Shown: piece by piece, positions 9,111 through 17,506 of the stretch | How positions within the stretch are numbered: the first letter of the stretch is position 1 | How the letters are laid out: the number at the start of each line of letters is the position of its first letter | Assembly: GCA_023957215.1 (NCBI GenBank) | Contig: JAMLHH010000030.1 | Location: 1-38,223 of the forward strand | Length of the DNA stretch: 38,223 nucleotides | Source of the DNA: Chitinophagales bacterium | Lineage (GTDB): Bacteria > Bacteroidota > Bacteroidia > Chitinophagales > JADIYW01 | Direction of reading: 5' to 3' | Position numbers and translations under genes: made by a program | Notes under the pieces: generated by a model | What the model was told of the DNA's origin: nothing | Databases searched by the model: none | What the model saw: the letters and a program-made list of their open reading frames with translations, nothing else

Positions 9111-9530
9111 TTATCCCTCCTCCTTATAAGGGTTCGTATCTATAAAATCACTGTTTTCCCTTAGCTCTTTCACCTCTTCATCCTTTTGCTTGATCTCCTT
9201 AAACAACTTATCCATTTTCACAACTTCATCCATAGAGTCATCTCTAAAAAACATCAACTCCGGAATCATTCTCACTTTATTACGGATTTGATTTCCCATG
9301 AGTCTTCTGATGCCTTTGTTATTCGTCTCAATAACTTTTAATACGTCATTAGGGTTTTCAGAGTTGTAAATACTCAGATAGACTTTAGCTATCAATAAGT
9401 CAGGTGTCATATTGACTGAAATGATGGTCACCATAGACTGTCCTAAAATTTCTCCCATCTGCATTTGAAAAATTTCACTCAAGGCATTATGAATAATCTT
9501 ACCTACCTGTTTTTGTCTTTTCGATTCCAT
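9111..9530 (-). CDS. rbfA: Ribosome-binding factor A
   Basis: RbfA is a small KH-fold protein that binds the 30S subunit during late 16S rRNA maturation. The 139-residue sequence opens with the typical ESKRQKQVGKIIHNALSEIF and continues with a strand around MVTIISVNMTPDLLIAKVYLSIY and RIPELMFF-like VRMIPELMFFRDDS. A charged tail (about 115-139) follows. Length is normal for the family. It is transcribed divergently from the ABC exporter gene, with 56 bp between the two starts. Confidence 0.92.
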   Translation of the reverse strand: MESKRQKQVGKIIHNALSEIFQMQMGEILGQSMVTIISVNMTPDLLIAKVYLSIYNSENPNDVLKVIETNNKGIRRLMGNQIRNKVRMIPELMFFRDDSMDEVVKMDKLFKEIKQKDEEVKELRENSDFIDTNPYKEEG

Positions 9531-9570
9531 ATCTCACAATTTTCAAGTCTAAAAGTAAGAAAACAATAGA

Positions 9571-9578
9571 TATATTTG
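9571..9578 (+). promoter_or_regulatory. -7 box of the ABC exporter gene
   Basis: TATATTTG matches TAnnTTTG and ends 8 nt before the ATG at 9587. If it is functional, the mRNA would be leaderless or have only a few leader bases. No clear -33 TTG is present at the usual distance. Confidence 0.35.
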
Positions 9579-9586
9579 TTGTAAGT

Positions 9587-11413
9587 ATGAACAGTCTCAG
9601 ACCACTTTTACCACTAATTAAGAAATATCCATCCCAAATAGGGCTCAATATTATCTTTAATATCATCTCAGCGCTGTTTTCCGTTTTTTCACTTTTAATG
9701 CTAATCCCCTTTTTACAAGTACTCTTTTACAAAGACATATCCTTTCTCAATAACTCCCAACTTCCTAAGATTCCATTTATAGATTTGCTTTACAATAAGT
9801 GGACATTCATAGTGGAATCACAAGGTCAGGAAACCGCCTTATTAGTACTGTGTCTTGTACTCGTCTTCTCGTTTGTCTTAAAAAATGGCACTCGATACTT
9901 AGCTTCTTATTTTTTAATCTTTGTCAGGACAGGAGTTATGCGGGATTTGAGAGAAAAGGTTTATCAAAAACTGCTTGCATTAGATTTTTCCTTCTTTCAA
10001 AAAAACAGAAGAGGTCATATTCTTACAATTTTTGGAAACGATATTCAACAAGTAGAGTTTGGTATCATCAATTTTATTGAAACCGGATTCAAAGAGTCTG
10101 TTACTATCATCATCACTTTAATCAGTCTGATTCTTTTAAGCCCTTATCTCACTCTTTGGGTATTCATACTTTTACCTGTATCAGCTTTATTCATCGGTCG
10201 TATCGGCAAAAGATTAAAAAAAGATTCCAATGAAGTCCAAAATCAATTTTCCATTATGCAGATGATGATAGATGAATTGATGCACGGTATTAGGATTATA
10301 CGATCATTTAACCACATGGATATCTTGGTAAAAAAATTTCAATCTGTCAATCAAAAGTATAGGAGTCTTCACCATGATTTATTAAAAAAGAAAGAGCTGG
10401 CATCTCCCCTATCTGAAACTTTGGGTATTATGGTCGTAGTAATACTTTTGCTCATTGGTGGCAGAGCTATTCTCAAAGGCGACAGTACACTGTCACCTGA
10501 GGTTTTTATCACCTACATCGTAGCATTTTCACAAATCATTTCACCTGCAAAAGCTTTTTCCTCCGCTTGGTATCATATTCAAAGAGGTGTAGCTTCTATG
10601 GATAGGATACAATCTTTGCTTCAAACAAAAAGTTTTCACGAAATCTATCCGGGAGAAGAATCTATCCATACTTTCAAAGATAGCATAGAAATTAAAAACT
10701 TAAATTTTGGTTTTGATGATAAAAACACTATCCTACAAAACGTTGAAATTCATATTCAGAAAGGTCAAAAAGTAGCTTTTGTTGGTTTGTCGGGGAGTGG
10801 AAAAACAACTTTGGTCAACTTAATTTCCGGTATTTATCAAGCACCCGAAAACGGTATCTTGATGGATGGTATTGACATCAGAAAATACCGTTCTAAAGAT
10901 TACTCACGACTGTTTGCCATTGTAACGCAAGATCCTATTTTATTCTATGGAACGATAAAAGAAAATCTTTTATTGGCAAACGAAAATACTGATGAAATAT
11001 CAATAGCTACTGCCTTAAAACTTGCCAATGCATATAACTTTGTAAACCGGCTACCCGAAAAAGAAAATACACCTATTGGAGAGCGCGGTCAACAACTTAG
11101 TATCGGTCAACAACAGCGTTTGACTTTGGCAAGGGCATACTTAAAAAATACTCCTATTCTTATTTTAGATGAGATAACAGCATCCGTTGACAATATTTCA
11201 AGTAAGAAAATTAAAGATGCATTACAACAAATCAGTCAGGAGAAGACAGTTATTACAATTACACACAAGTTAGAATCTATCGTAGATTACGACATCATTT
11301 ACTTATTTGACAAAGGTCGGATTGTTGCACAAGGGACACATGATGTATTGGTAAATACTTCTTTGCTATATCGACAAATTTATTCTACATGGAATGAAAA
11401 TGACGGTGAATAG
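9587..11413 (+). CDS. ABC exporter, fused permease-ATPase (MsbA-like)
   Basis: A 608-residue half-transporter that should work as a homodimer in the inner membrane. Residues 1-320 hold about six membrane helices. The ATPase domain has Walker A GLSGSGKT (400-407), Q-loop Q448, signature LSIGQ (504-508; the canonical form is LSGGQ), Walker B ILILDE (524-529), D-loop SVD and the H-loop histidine H560. The overall form resembles the lipid-flippase/MsbA and bacteriocin-exporter group, and the substrate cannot be assigned from sequence alone. It stands alone between rbfA (divergent) and the M28 peptidase gene (convergent, 11 bp gap). Confidence 0.92.
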   Translation: MNSLRPLLPLIKKYPSQIGLNIIFNIISALFSVFSLLMLIPFLQVLFYKDISFLNNSQLPKIPFIDLLYNKWTFIVESQGQETALLVLCLVLVFSFVLKNGTRYLASYFLIFVRTGVMRDLREKVYQKLLALDFSFFQKNRRGHILTIFGNDIQQVEFGIINFIETGFKESVTIIITLISLILLSPYLTLWVFILLPVSALFIGRIGKRLKKDSNEVQNQFSIMQMMIDELMHGIRIIRSFNHMDILVKKFQSVNQKYRSLHHDLLKKKELASPLSETLGIMVVVILLLIGGRAILKGDSTLSPEVFITYIVAFSQIISPAKAFSSAWYHIQRGVASMDRIQSLLQTKSFHEIYPGEESIHTFKDSIEIKNLNFGFDDKNTILQNVEIHIQKGQKVAFVGLSGSGKTTLVNLISGIYQAPENGILMDGIDIRKYRSKDYSRLFAIVTQDPILFYGTIKENLLLANENTDEISIATALKLANAYNFVNRLPEKENTPIGERGQQLSIGQQQRLTLARAYLKNTPILILDEITASVDNISSKKIKDALQQISQEKTVITITHKLESIVDYDIIYLFDKGRIVAQGTHDVLVNTSLLYRQIYSTWNENDGE

Positions 11414-11424
11414 CTTTTCAAATA

Positions 11425-12609
11425 CTATTGTTTAAAAATCAGTTGGCGATAGCTTTTATCTCTTGTATTAATTTCTATTATATAGATTCCTGTCCGCATT
11501 TGAAAAGGTAAGACAATTTTTGAATCAAAAACTTGCTCATTTTTATATACTCCACTACCTTTCAAATCATAAATTTTCACACTTTCTACCTTATGACTCA
11601 AATTAGAAATAAACAACACTTCTTTGACAGGATTAGGGTACAAAAGAGGAACTTCATGCCATTTTGAATCAATAATTGCTGTTGGTTTATTGATACCCTC
11701 CTGCGCCAATCTATATACACTCGCCAAAGTCAATTTTGAACATTTCAAGAAATATTCAAGATTCATATTCCCTATCGTATCTCCTACTGTATGCCAATAT
11801 GGATTGTTGTCTTCTCCATAATACACTTCATTGATACCTGATGCCGTATATCCGGCAGTCCAAAAGGAGGCATAATCCGAAGAACTCGGTCCGGGATTGA
11901 TCAAAGTCGTTTTTAAACCAATCTGATAGTTTGCATTTTGTTCTATTATCAAATCTGACAGAGATATTGATTTTCCTACCTGACGAGTACTGATTTCCAC
12001 TTCACCATCGTTGTCGCCATCCCAAGCTATCATATCCAAATTGATATATGCAAGTAGGGTTTCATTTCGGCTACCTATTGATTGTACATAAGCTTTACTA
12101 CCCAATAAACCGGGTTCTTCTTCATCCCAAAATGCAAAAACTATTGTATAAGGCAATTCTTCATCTTTTAAAACTCTTGCCACTTCCATGATTGCTGCCA
12201 CACCACTTGCATTATCATCTGCTCCCGGAGCCACTCCCGAATAAGGCCTCGAATCATAATGTGCACCTATGATTATTTCTTGTTGCGGGAATTGACTTCC
12301 CTTTTTAAAAACCAAAAGATTTTTCCCCGTACTACTAAAAACCAATGAATCTATCTTGTAATGATAAGATTGCATTTGTTGTTTGATAAATTGAAAGGCT
12401 TTTTCATTACCCTGTTGCATATAGCTTCTCGAAAAGATAGTATCTGTCTTCCCATAAATAGTAACAGGTAGTTCTCCACTGAGCTGCTTGACAGCTTTGG
12501 TCAAACTATCTACTTGCATTTCATCAATCAAATCGCTCAAACGGTCTTGTGCCAGTGTCAAAGTATGATTGATAAAAAGAAGAAGAATAAAAGTATAAAT
12601 GGTTCTCAT
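11425..12609 (-). CDS. Secreted M28 family zinc aminopeptidase with T9SS sorting domain
   Basis: A 394-residue exported peptidase. Residues 1-20 form a Sec signal peptide (LLLFINHTLTLA/Q). The M28 zinc ligands are recognisable as H117 (GAHYDS), D131 (GADDNASG), the acidic DEEEPG stretch at 162-167, D192 (NLDMIAWD) and H273 (YWHTVGD). Residues from about 318 onward form a T9SS type A sorting domain: YPNPVKEVLFI, then KIYDLKG, then TGIYIIEI and a terminal RQLIFKQ. The product should therefore pass to the periplasm by Sec and then be secreted or surface-attached by the type IX machinery. It likely releases amino acids from peptides outside the cell. Confidence 0.92.
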   Translation of the reverse strand: MRTIYTFILLLFINHTLTLAQDRLSDLIDEMQVDSLTKAVKQLSGELPVTIYGKTDTIFSRSYMQQGNEKAFQFIKQQMQSYHYKIDSLVFSSTGKNLLVFKKGSQFPQQEIIIGAHYDSRPYSGVAPGADDNASGVAAIMEVARVLKDEELPYTIVFAFWDEEEPGLLGSKAYVQSIGSRNETLLAYINLDMIAWDGDNDGEVEISTRQVGKSISLSDLIIEQNANYQIGLKTTLINPGPSSSDYASFWTAGYTASGINEVYYGEDNNPYWHTVGDTIGNMNLEYFLKCSKLTLASVYRLAQEGINKPTAIIDSKWHEVPLLYPNPVKEVLFISNLSHKVESVKIYDLKGSGVYKNEQVFDSKIVLPFQMRTGIYIIEINTRDKSYRQLIFKQ

Positions 12610-12654
12610 TGTATAAAATTAAAACGAATTATTTTTAAACATTAGATGTTTGGG

Positions 12655-12662
12655 TACTTTTG
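12655..12662 (+). promoter_or_regulatory. -7 box of the RsmF-like gene
   Basis: TACTTTTG matches TAnnTTTG and lies 25 bp before the GTG start at 12688. No TTG sits at the expected -33 position. Confidence 0.35.
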
Positions 12663-12687
12663 TCATGTTAATTTTCATTCTTATTAG

Positions 12688-14049
12688 GTGAATATAGAAA
12701 AATCAAAACTGCCCGATGCTTTTATACGGAATATGAAAGATATTCTCGGATGGGAAAGTGAAAAACTGTTTGAAAGTTTTCAAAGTGAAGAAACAAGTTC
12801 TATCCGTCTGCATCCAAACAAAGAATTTTCTCCGGATTTTACTTCCACCGATATAACTTGGGAATCAAAAGGCAGATATTTACAGGAACGCCCCATTTTT
12901 GCATTGGATCCGGCTTGGCATGCAGGAGCTTATTATGTACAAGAAAGTTCATCTATGTTGGTAACTCAGGCTCTTGAGAAAATAAATCTCAGTACACCAA
13001 TAAGAGTTTTAGATCTTTGTGCTGCTCCGGGAGGTAAATCCACACATCTTCTAAGCTTAATCTCCGAAGACAGTCTTTTGATCAGTAACGAAATCATTCC
13101 CAAAAGAAATCAAATATTAGTGGAAAATTTAGAAAAGTGGGGATCAAATAATATCATCATCACCAAGGCAGAGACGTATCAATTTGGAAATTTAGAATCA
13201 TTTTTTGATATAATACTCGTTGATGCACCTTGTTCGGGAGAAGGTCTTTTCAGGAAGGACAAAAAAGCTATTGATGAATGGAAAGAAGACAATGTGCAAA
13301 TGTGTACCGACAGGCAAGAAGATATATTAAGAAATATCGCACCGGCATTAAAAAAAGAAGGCTATCTGATATATAGTACCTGCACTTATGAGGTTAAGGA
13401 AAATGAAGAACAGATACAAAAGCTGATAGATACAGGTGAATTTGAATTAATACCATTGGATTCCACAGAACTGCCAGGAGTCGAAGATGGAAAAATAAAA
13501 GGTACTTTGAGGTGCTGGACTCATCAAGTAAAAGGGAGCGGTTTTTTTATTGCTCTGCTCAAAAAAGTGAAAGAACATACTTCCGGTGAAGCTCTCGTAA
13601 AAGAAAGACATTGGAACTGGCAAGTAATAAAAAAAACGGAGAAAATCATAAATGAGTTTGCAAACTTTGATGAAAAGAATATTCTTTTCCAATCAGGTGA
13701 GTTTATTCGTTTATTTCCCAAAAACTATCAATTTGATTTAAACCTTATAGGTAAAAGAATACCTGTCACACATTTCGGTATCAATATAGGTCAGTTGAAA
13801 AAAAATATCCTAATACCGGCACAAGGCTTGGTACATTCCAAGTTTTTACATAACGACATTCAAAAATACGAAATCAGGGATCGTGAAATGGCTTTGGATT
13901 ATTTGAGGAGAAAAGACATCCCAACTGTTAATTACCTGAGCAATGGCTGGGCAGTCGCCCAATACAAAAACCTACATCTTGGGTGGATAAAGAAAAACTC
14001 TCAGCGTATCAATAACTATTATCCGATTTCTTGGATGTTAAAGTTATAA
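12688..14049 (+). CDS. rsmF: RsmF/NSUN-type rRNA cytosine-C5 methyltransferase
   Basis: A 453-residue SAM-dependent RNA m5C methyltransferase of the NOL1/NOP2/Sun group. Motif I is DLCAAPGGKSTHLL (109-122). The motif IV cysteine is C182 in DAPCSGEG, and the motif VI nucleophile is C232 in STCTY. The C-terminal third resembles the PUA-like RNA-binding part of RsmF (YebU). I accept the GTG start at 12688, because the family N-terminus (LPDAFIRNMKDILG) would be lost from the first ATG (12733) and a stop lies directly upstream. The RsmF assignment is by overall architecture; another NSUN target is possible. A strong terminator follows. Confidence 0.85.
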   Translation: MNIEKSKLPDAFIRNMKDILGWESEKLFESFQSEETSSIRLHPNKEFSPDFTSTDITWESKGRYLQERPIFALDPAWHAGAYYVQESSSMLVTQALEKINLSTPIRVLDLCAAPGGKSTHLLSLISEDSLLISNEIIPKRNQILVENLEKWGSNNIIITKAETYQFGNLESFFDIILVDAPCSGEGLFRKDKKAIDEWKEDNVQMCTDRQEDILRNIAPALKKEGYLIYSTCTYEVKENEEQIQKLIDTGEFELIPLDSTELPGVEDGKIKGTLRCWTHQVKGSGFFIALLKKVKEHTSGEALVKERHWNWQVIKKTEKIINEFANFDEKNILFQSGEFIRLFPKNYQFDLNLIGKRIPVTHFGINIGQLKKNILIPAQGLVHSKFLHNDIQKYEIRDREMALDYLRRKDIPTVNYLSNGWAVAQYKNLHLGWIKKNSQRINNYYPISWMLKL

Positions 14050-14089
14050 AACAAAAAAACCTTGCGATTGTGCAAGGTTTTTTTGTTTT
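14048..14089. terminator. Bidirectional rho-independent terminator
   Basis: A GC core, CCTTGC/GCAAGG with loop GATTGT (14066-14071), is flanked by A7 on the left and T7 on the right. The pairing extends outward to about 18 bp. It lies between the convergent rsmF-like and tonB genes and should stop transcription from both sides. Confidence 0.9.
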
Positions 14090-14104
14090 ATTTGTTAGTA
14101 AAAA

Positions 14105-14950
14105 TTATCTACTTAATCTAAATCTGACCGGTGCCATCATTTTCACTCTTACAGGAGTATCTCTTTGTTTACCCGGTTTCCACTTAGGCATGGATTTGAT
14201 AACTCGTTCGGCTTCTCTACCTAATCCACCTCCCGGATCCTTGATCACTTTTACATCTTTGATGGACCCGTCTTTATCAATCAAAAACTGAACTGTTACC
14301 GTTCCTTCAATACCGTTATCCATTGCAACCTCAGGGTATCTGATATTCTTAACAATAAAAGCTTGCATTGCGGCTGCTCCTCCGGGAAATTCAGGTTGTT
14401 CAGAAATTTCATAGAATTCATAGTTTCTGTCATCTACGTCTTCTTTTTCTTTCACTACTGCCGGACCATTGCCAAAGACTTTCGGTGCAGGCTCTTCTAC
14501 AACTTTTGGTTTTTTCTCGTCACCTTCTTTGTTGATAGTACTGATTTCCTTTTTGTCATCAAGTGCCTGATCGATGGTCGTTACGTCTTTATCAGCAACT
14601 TCCTCATCTTTTTTCACAACCATCTCCACAAATTTAACCTGAGCAATATCAGGTGGCGGTGGTGGTGGTGGCGGTGGCGCTACTTCTAAATCAGGAATAT
14701 CTTCGGGTGGTAGCTCTACATCGACTGATTCGACTAAGACTTGTCTATCTTGTTTTTTCTCAGACTGCCTTAAATCAAACCTCGTCAATAAAACCGCAGT
14801 GGTAAAAAATGCTACAGATATTACTAAACCTATTCCGATATATTTACCATTGAGTTTACGTAATTGATATGCACCATAATCCTTATTGCGCCCTTCAAAG
14901 ATGATGTCGTCAATTGTAACAGAAGAAGAATTATTATTTGTATTACTCAT
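14105..14950 (-). CDS. tonB: TonB energy transducer
   Basis: A 281-residue TonB-type protein that links the inner-membrane proton-driven motor to outer-membrane receptors. It has a cytoplasmic head with the Bacteroidota-style IDDIIFEGRNKDYGAYQLRK (13-32), a single membrane helix (about 37-57) and a periplasmic proline run (P92-P100). A charged spacer leads to a C-terminal TonB domain (about 205-281) containing RYPEVAMDNGIEGTVTVQF and PKWKPGKQRDTPVRV. It is the last gene of the exbB-exbD-exbD-tonB cluster, 15 bp after exbD. Confidence 0.93.
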   Translation of the reverse strand: MSNTNNNSSSVTIDDIIFEGRNKDYGAYQLRKLNGKYIGIGLVISVAFFTTAVLLTRFDLRQSEKKQDRQVLVESVDVELPPEDIPDLEVAPPPPPPPPPDIAQVKFVEMVVKKDEEVADKDVTTIDQALDDKKEISTINKEGDEKKPKVVEEPAPKVFGNGPAVVKEKEDVDDRNYEFYEISEQPEFPGGAAAMQAFIVKNIRYPEVAMDNGIEGTVTVQFLIDKDGSIKDVKVIKDPGGGLGREAERVIKSMPKWKPGKQRDTPVRVKMMAPVRFRLSR

Positions 14951-14965
14951 TTTTCAAATCAAATT

Positions 14966-15535
14966 TTATTGTGTACTACTTGCATTCCATTTTCCTGCGA
15001 CAGCTTGTATTTCATGTGGCAATAAATCTTGTAAAGCAAAGATTTTGATACCTGTAATATCCATTTCATCTAAGATGTCCACTATATTTTTATATCTTGC
15101 TTCCGAAGTAGATTTTAATAAACAGATTGTTTTATCCGGCTCTCTAAAACGCTGTAAAACTTTTTGTTTCTTATCTAAAATTACTTGTCTGATACCGTCT
15201 GCGCCATAAGCCGTTCTCTGTAAGTCATTACTTTTCAAGTCCTGTGGCAAACCTTCATAGTACCATATTATATCATCTTTATCCATGATAATTGTAAGTA
15301 CCTGAGATTCTTTTACAGCTTCAGAGGTTTCTTCTATTTTATCTTTATCCGGAGGCTTAGGCACTGCAAGTTGCATAGCAACCGGTTGTGACATGGTGGT
15401 GGTCAACATAAAGAAAGTAATCAACAAGAAAGCCAAGTCCACCATAGGAGTCATATCCACATGTATGTCTTTTTTCTTTGCTTTTACTTTACCTTGGTGT
15501 CTTCCTCCGCCACCTGATGTATCCATTTCAGCCAT
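14966..15535 (-). CDS. exbD: ExbD/TolR family biopolymer transport protein (second copy)
   Basis: A 189-residue motor subunit. A short glycine- and lysine-rich cytoplasmic N-terminus leads into the single membrane helix VDMTPMVDLAFLLITFFML, which carries the conserved proton-pathway aspartate (D33). The periplasmic part is longer than in E. coli ExbD (141 residues). Its N-terminus and periplasmic region differ from those of the neighbouring ExbD, so the two are divergent paralogues rather than a recent duplication. It lies between the first exbD (37 bp upstream) and tonB. Confidence 0.93.
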   Translation of the reverse strand: MAEMDTSGGGGRHQGKVKAKKKDIHVDMTPMVDLAFLLITFFMLTTTMSQPVAMQLAVPKPPDKDKIEETSEAVKESQVLTIIMDKDDIIWYYEGLPQDLKSNDLQRTAYGADGIRQVILDKKQKVLQRFREPDKTICLLKSTSEARYKNIVDILDEMDITGIKIFALQDLLPHEIQAVAGKWNASSTQ

Positions 15536-15572
15536 TGTATCCTTTAAATTTTAATATCCTTTAATTAAAAGT

Positions 15573-16202
15573 TTAATTCACTTTCGTTCCAAGTGTCGTG
15601 ATCAAGTTAAAACGATAAATATCTCTATCTTTTAAGATATTAATAATATCCTTGACTGCATCCACATTGGCATTTTGGTCTCCTTTTATTGCAATCGGAA
15701 TGTCAATTCCCTCATTCACTCCCGAAGCTCTCGCTGCATTGATCCAATCACCTAATTGATTGTCTGAAGTATCTCGTGGGATACCGGTCAAACCTTTATC
15801 AGAATTAATCTCCGCCGGACTCAAATCCAAGAGAGAAGGTAGCTGATTGATTTTATATCCGAAAGTTTCCACATTACCGAATTTGGTAATTTGATCCTCA
15901 GTCAATGTTTTCAATACAGGATATTTTTGACCATATCGTTCTATCATACTATTTAAGGTAGCAATCCTTCTACGAGGGACTGACATACCAAAATAGGCAT
16001 TACCTTCCTTATCCACCGATATAGTAAACAAGTCATCCGGTACTTTCTGCTCAGCTCTTGATGCCGGAGTATCAATAGCTACTGCTTCATTAGGTCGGAA
16101 TTTAGCTGTGAGAATAAAAAATGTCAAGAGCAAGAATGACACATCTGTCATAGCCGTCATATCTACCCTAACATCTTTTTTTATTGCTCTTCTTTTAGCC
16201 AT
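15573..16202 (-). CDS. exbD: ExbD/TolR family biopolymer transport protein (first copy)
   Basis: A 209-residue ExbD-like protein. The N-terminus MAKRRAIKKDVRVDMTAMTD runs into the membrane helix with the conserved aspartate D20 (TDVSFLLLTFFIL). The periplasmic region is long (about 170 residues) and ends KDIINILKDRDIYRFNLITTLGTKVN, the usual ExbD terminal fold. It is co-transcribed with exbB, 16 bp downstream of it. Paired ExbDs beside one ExbB are common in Bacteroidota and may form a hetero-dimer in the pentameric motor. Confidence 0.93.
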   Translation of the reverse strand: MAKRRAIKKDVRVDMTAMTDVSFLLLTFFILTAKFRPNEAVAIDTPASRAEQKVPDDLFTISVDKEGNAYFGMSVPRRRIATLNSMIERYGQKYPVLKTLTEDQITKFGNVETFGYKINQLPSLLDLSPAEINSDKGLTGIPRDTSDNQLGDWINAARASGVNEGIDIPIAIKGDQNANVDAVKDIINILKDRDIYRFNLITTLGTKVN

Positions 16203-16218
16203 TTTCTTGTTTTAATTT

Positions 16219-17037
16219 TTATGAGTGTTTTCCTGCAAAAGTTTGTGCAATACTAAATCCTATTTCATCAATTGAATATGTCAAATCATCAATTTTGTTA
16301 GAGAAATAGTTGTATGAAATAATTGCAACAGCGGAGGTAAAGATACCGATAGACGTATTAATCAAGGCTTCAGAAATACCTGCTGCCAATGCTGCCGGGT
16401 CAGGACTGCCGGAAGTAGCCATCGCTGCAAACGCCCTAATCATACCCAATACAGTACCAAACAAGGCAATCAAAGTGGATACGGATGCCAAAGTAGAAAG
16501 AATCGGCAAGTTTTTCTGTAACATTGGAAGTTCCAAAGTTGTTGATTCTTCAATCTCTTTAGAGATGTTTAAAACTTTTTGCTCTGTTGTCAAAACTGTA
16601 TTTGCATCCATCGCTTTGTATTTCTTTAAGCCTGCTTGTACTACATTAGCAACAGAACCTTTTTGTGTGTCACATGCACTAATAGCAGAATCTAAATCTC
16701 CACTATCTAAGAATCCCTTAATTTTCAATAAGAAATCAGAAGTCTTACCCTTACCTGTAGCCTTGCCTATTGAGAATGCGCGTTCAATACTGAAAGCAAC
16801 AACAGTAATAAACATTGTCATCAAAAATGGAACGACAAAGCCACCGAGATAGACTATACCTAAATAGTCGCCGGGTTTTGCCTCTGTCTTTGCTTCATTC
16901 AGAAAGTGTTCAGGCGCACCGAATACTTTGTGGAAAATAATTTCCGATACAATAAAAGCTGCGATAATAATCAACCATGCTGGAAGTTGAAACCCTCCAC
17001 CCTTCTTTGCATTTGAGCTTGCATTTGTTTTAGCCAT
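16219..17037 (-). CDS. exbB: ExbB/TolQ/MotA family proton channel protein
   Basis: A 272-residue motor stator. Helices lie near 18-37, 58-82 and two long ones at 180-205 and 220-250. The conserved MotA/TolQ/ExbB core is LPILSTLASVSTLIALFGTVLGMIRAF followed by the A-rich GISEALINTSIGIF segment. It pairs with the two ExbD proteins and TonB encoded downstream. It is the first gene of the minus-strand operon, and the 469 bp upstream should hold its promoter. Confidence 0.94.
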   Translation of the reverse strand: MAKTNASSNAKKGGGFQLPAWLIIIAAFIVSEIIFHKVFGAPEHFLNEAKTEAKPGDYLGIVYLGGFVVPFLMTMFITVVAFSIERAFSIGKATGKGKTSDFLLKIKGFLDSGDLDSAISACDTQKGSVANVVQAGLKKYKAMDANTVLTTEQKVLNISKEIEESTTLELPMLQKNLPILSTLASVSTLIALFGTVLGMIRAFAAMATSGSPDPAALAAGISEALINTSIGIFTSAVAIISYNYFSNKIDDLTYSIDEIGFSIAQTFAGKHS

Positions 17038-17506
17038 ACTTTTTGGTTTTTAGTTTTTTATTTTGCCGTAAATGTAATTGTAAATTTTAAATTTCCTATA
17101 ATTTTTCACCAAACTTTAAGTTTTTATTAAGACATCATAGTCAAAAGAACAATTTAATACCGATTCTCTTCATCATCCTCTCGTCCTAATTTCATGCCAT
17201 AAAATCTTATGCTGTAAAGATTTACACTTCTTATGACTTCTATCCTCCCATAAGTCATATTATATAAATAATCAATCTCATTTATGATAAATATTAATTT
17301 TGTCTCCGTTCAGATTTAGAAGTTTGCTAAAGAACGTTTAACAAGGTACTACCTTATAAATTTGTAAAATAAATGATTAGAATAGTTGTAATAATCTCCC
17401 TTATTACACTTTTGTCAGTATATTTAAAGAAACTCATAAGAATAGTAAGAATCCTAAAATCAGGCTTGAACATATCAAAAATATCTATATTTTTATTTGA
17501 TAAATC
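17038..17506. other. Gene-less 469-bp stretch upstream of exbB
   Basis: It should contain the exbB promoter and the end of the T9SS protein transcript. It has one clear hairpin, TATGACTT/AAGTCATA (17232-17239 and 17252-17259, 12-nt loop). On the plus strand a TAAATTTG box (17357-17364) lies 8 nt before a 51-codon frame (17373-17528) with a hydrophobic N-terminus. That frame overlaps the end of the next gene and I do not call it. Nothing else is recognisable. Confidence 0.5.

Noticed and set aside
14651..14680. GGTGGTGGT-like short tandem repeat on the plus strand
   Set aside because: It is the reverse of the proline codons in the TonB linker, not an independent repeat.
16310..16852. 180-codon plus-strand frame
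   Set aside because: It is entirely antisense to exbB, whose protein family is certain; the mirror frame has no recognisable domain.
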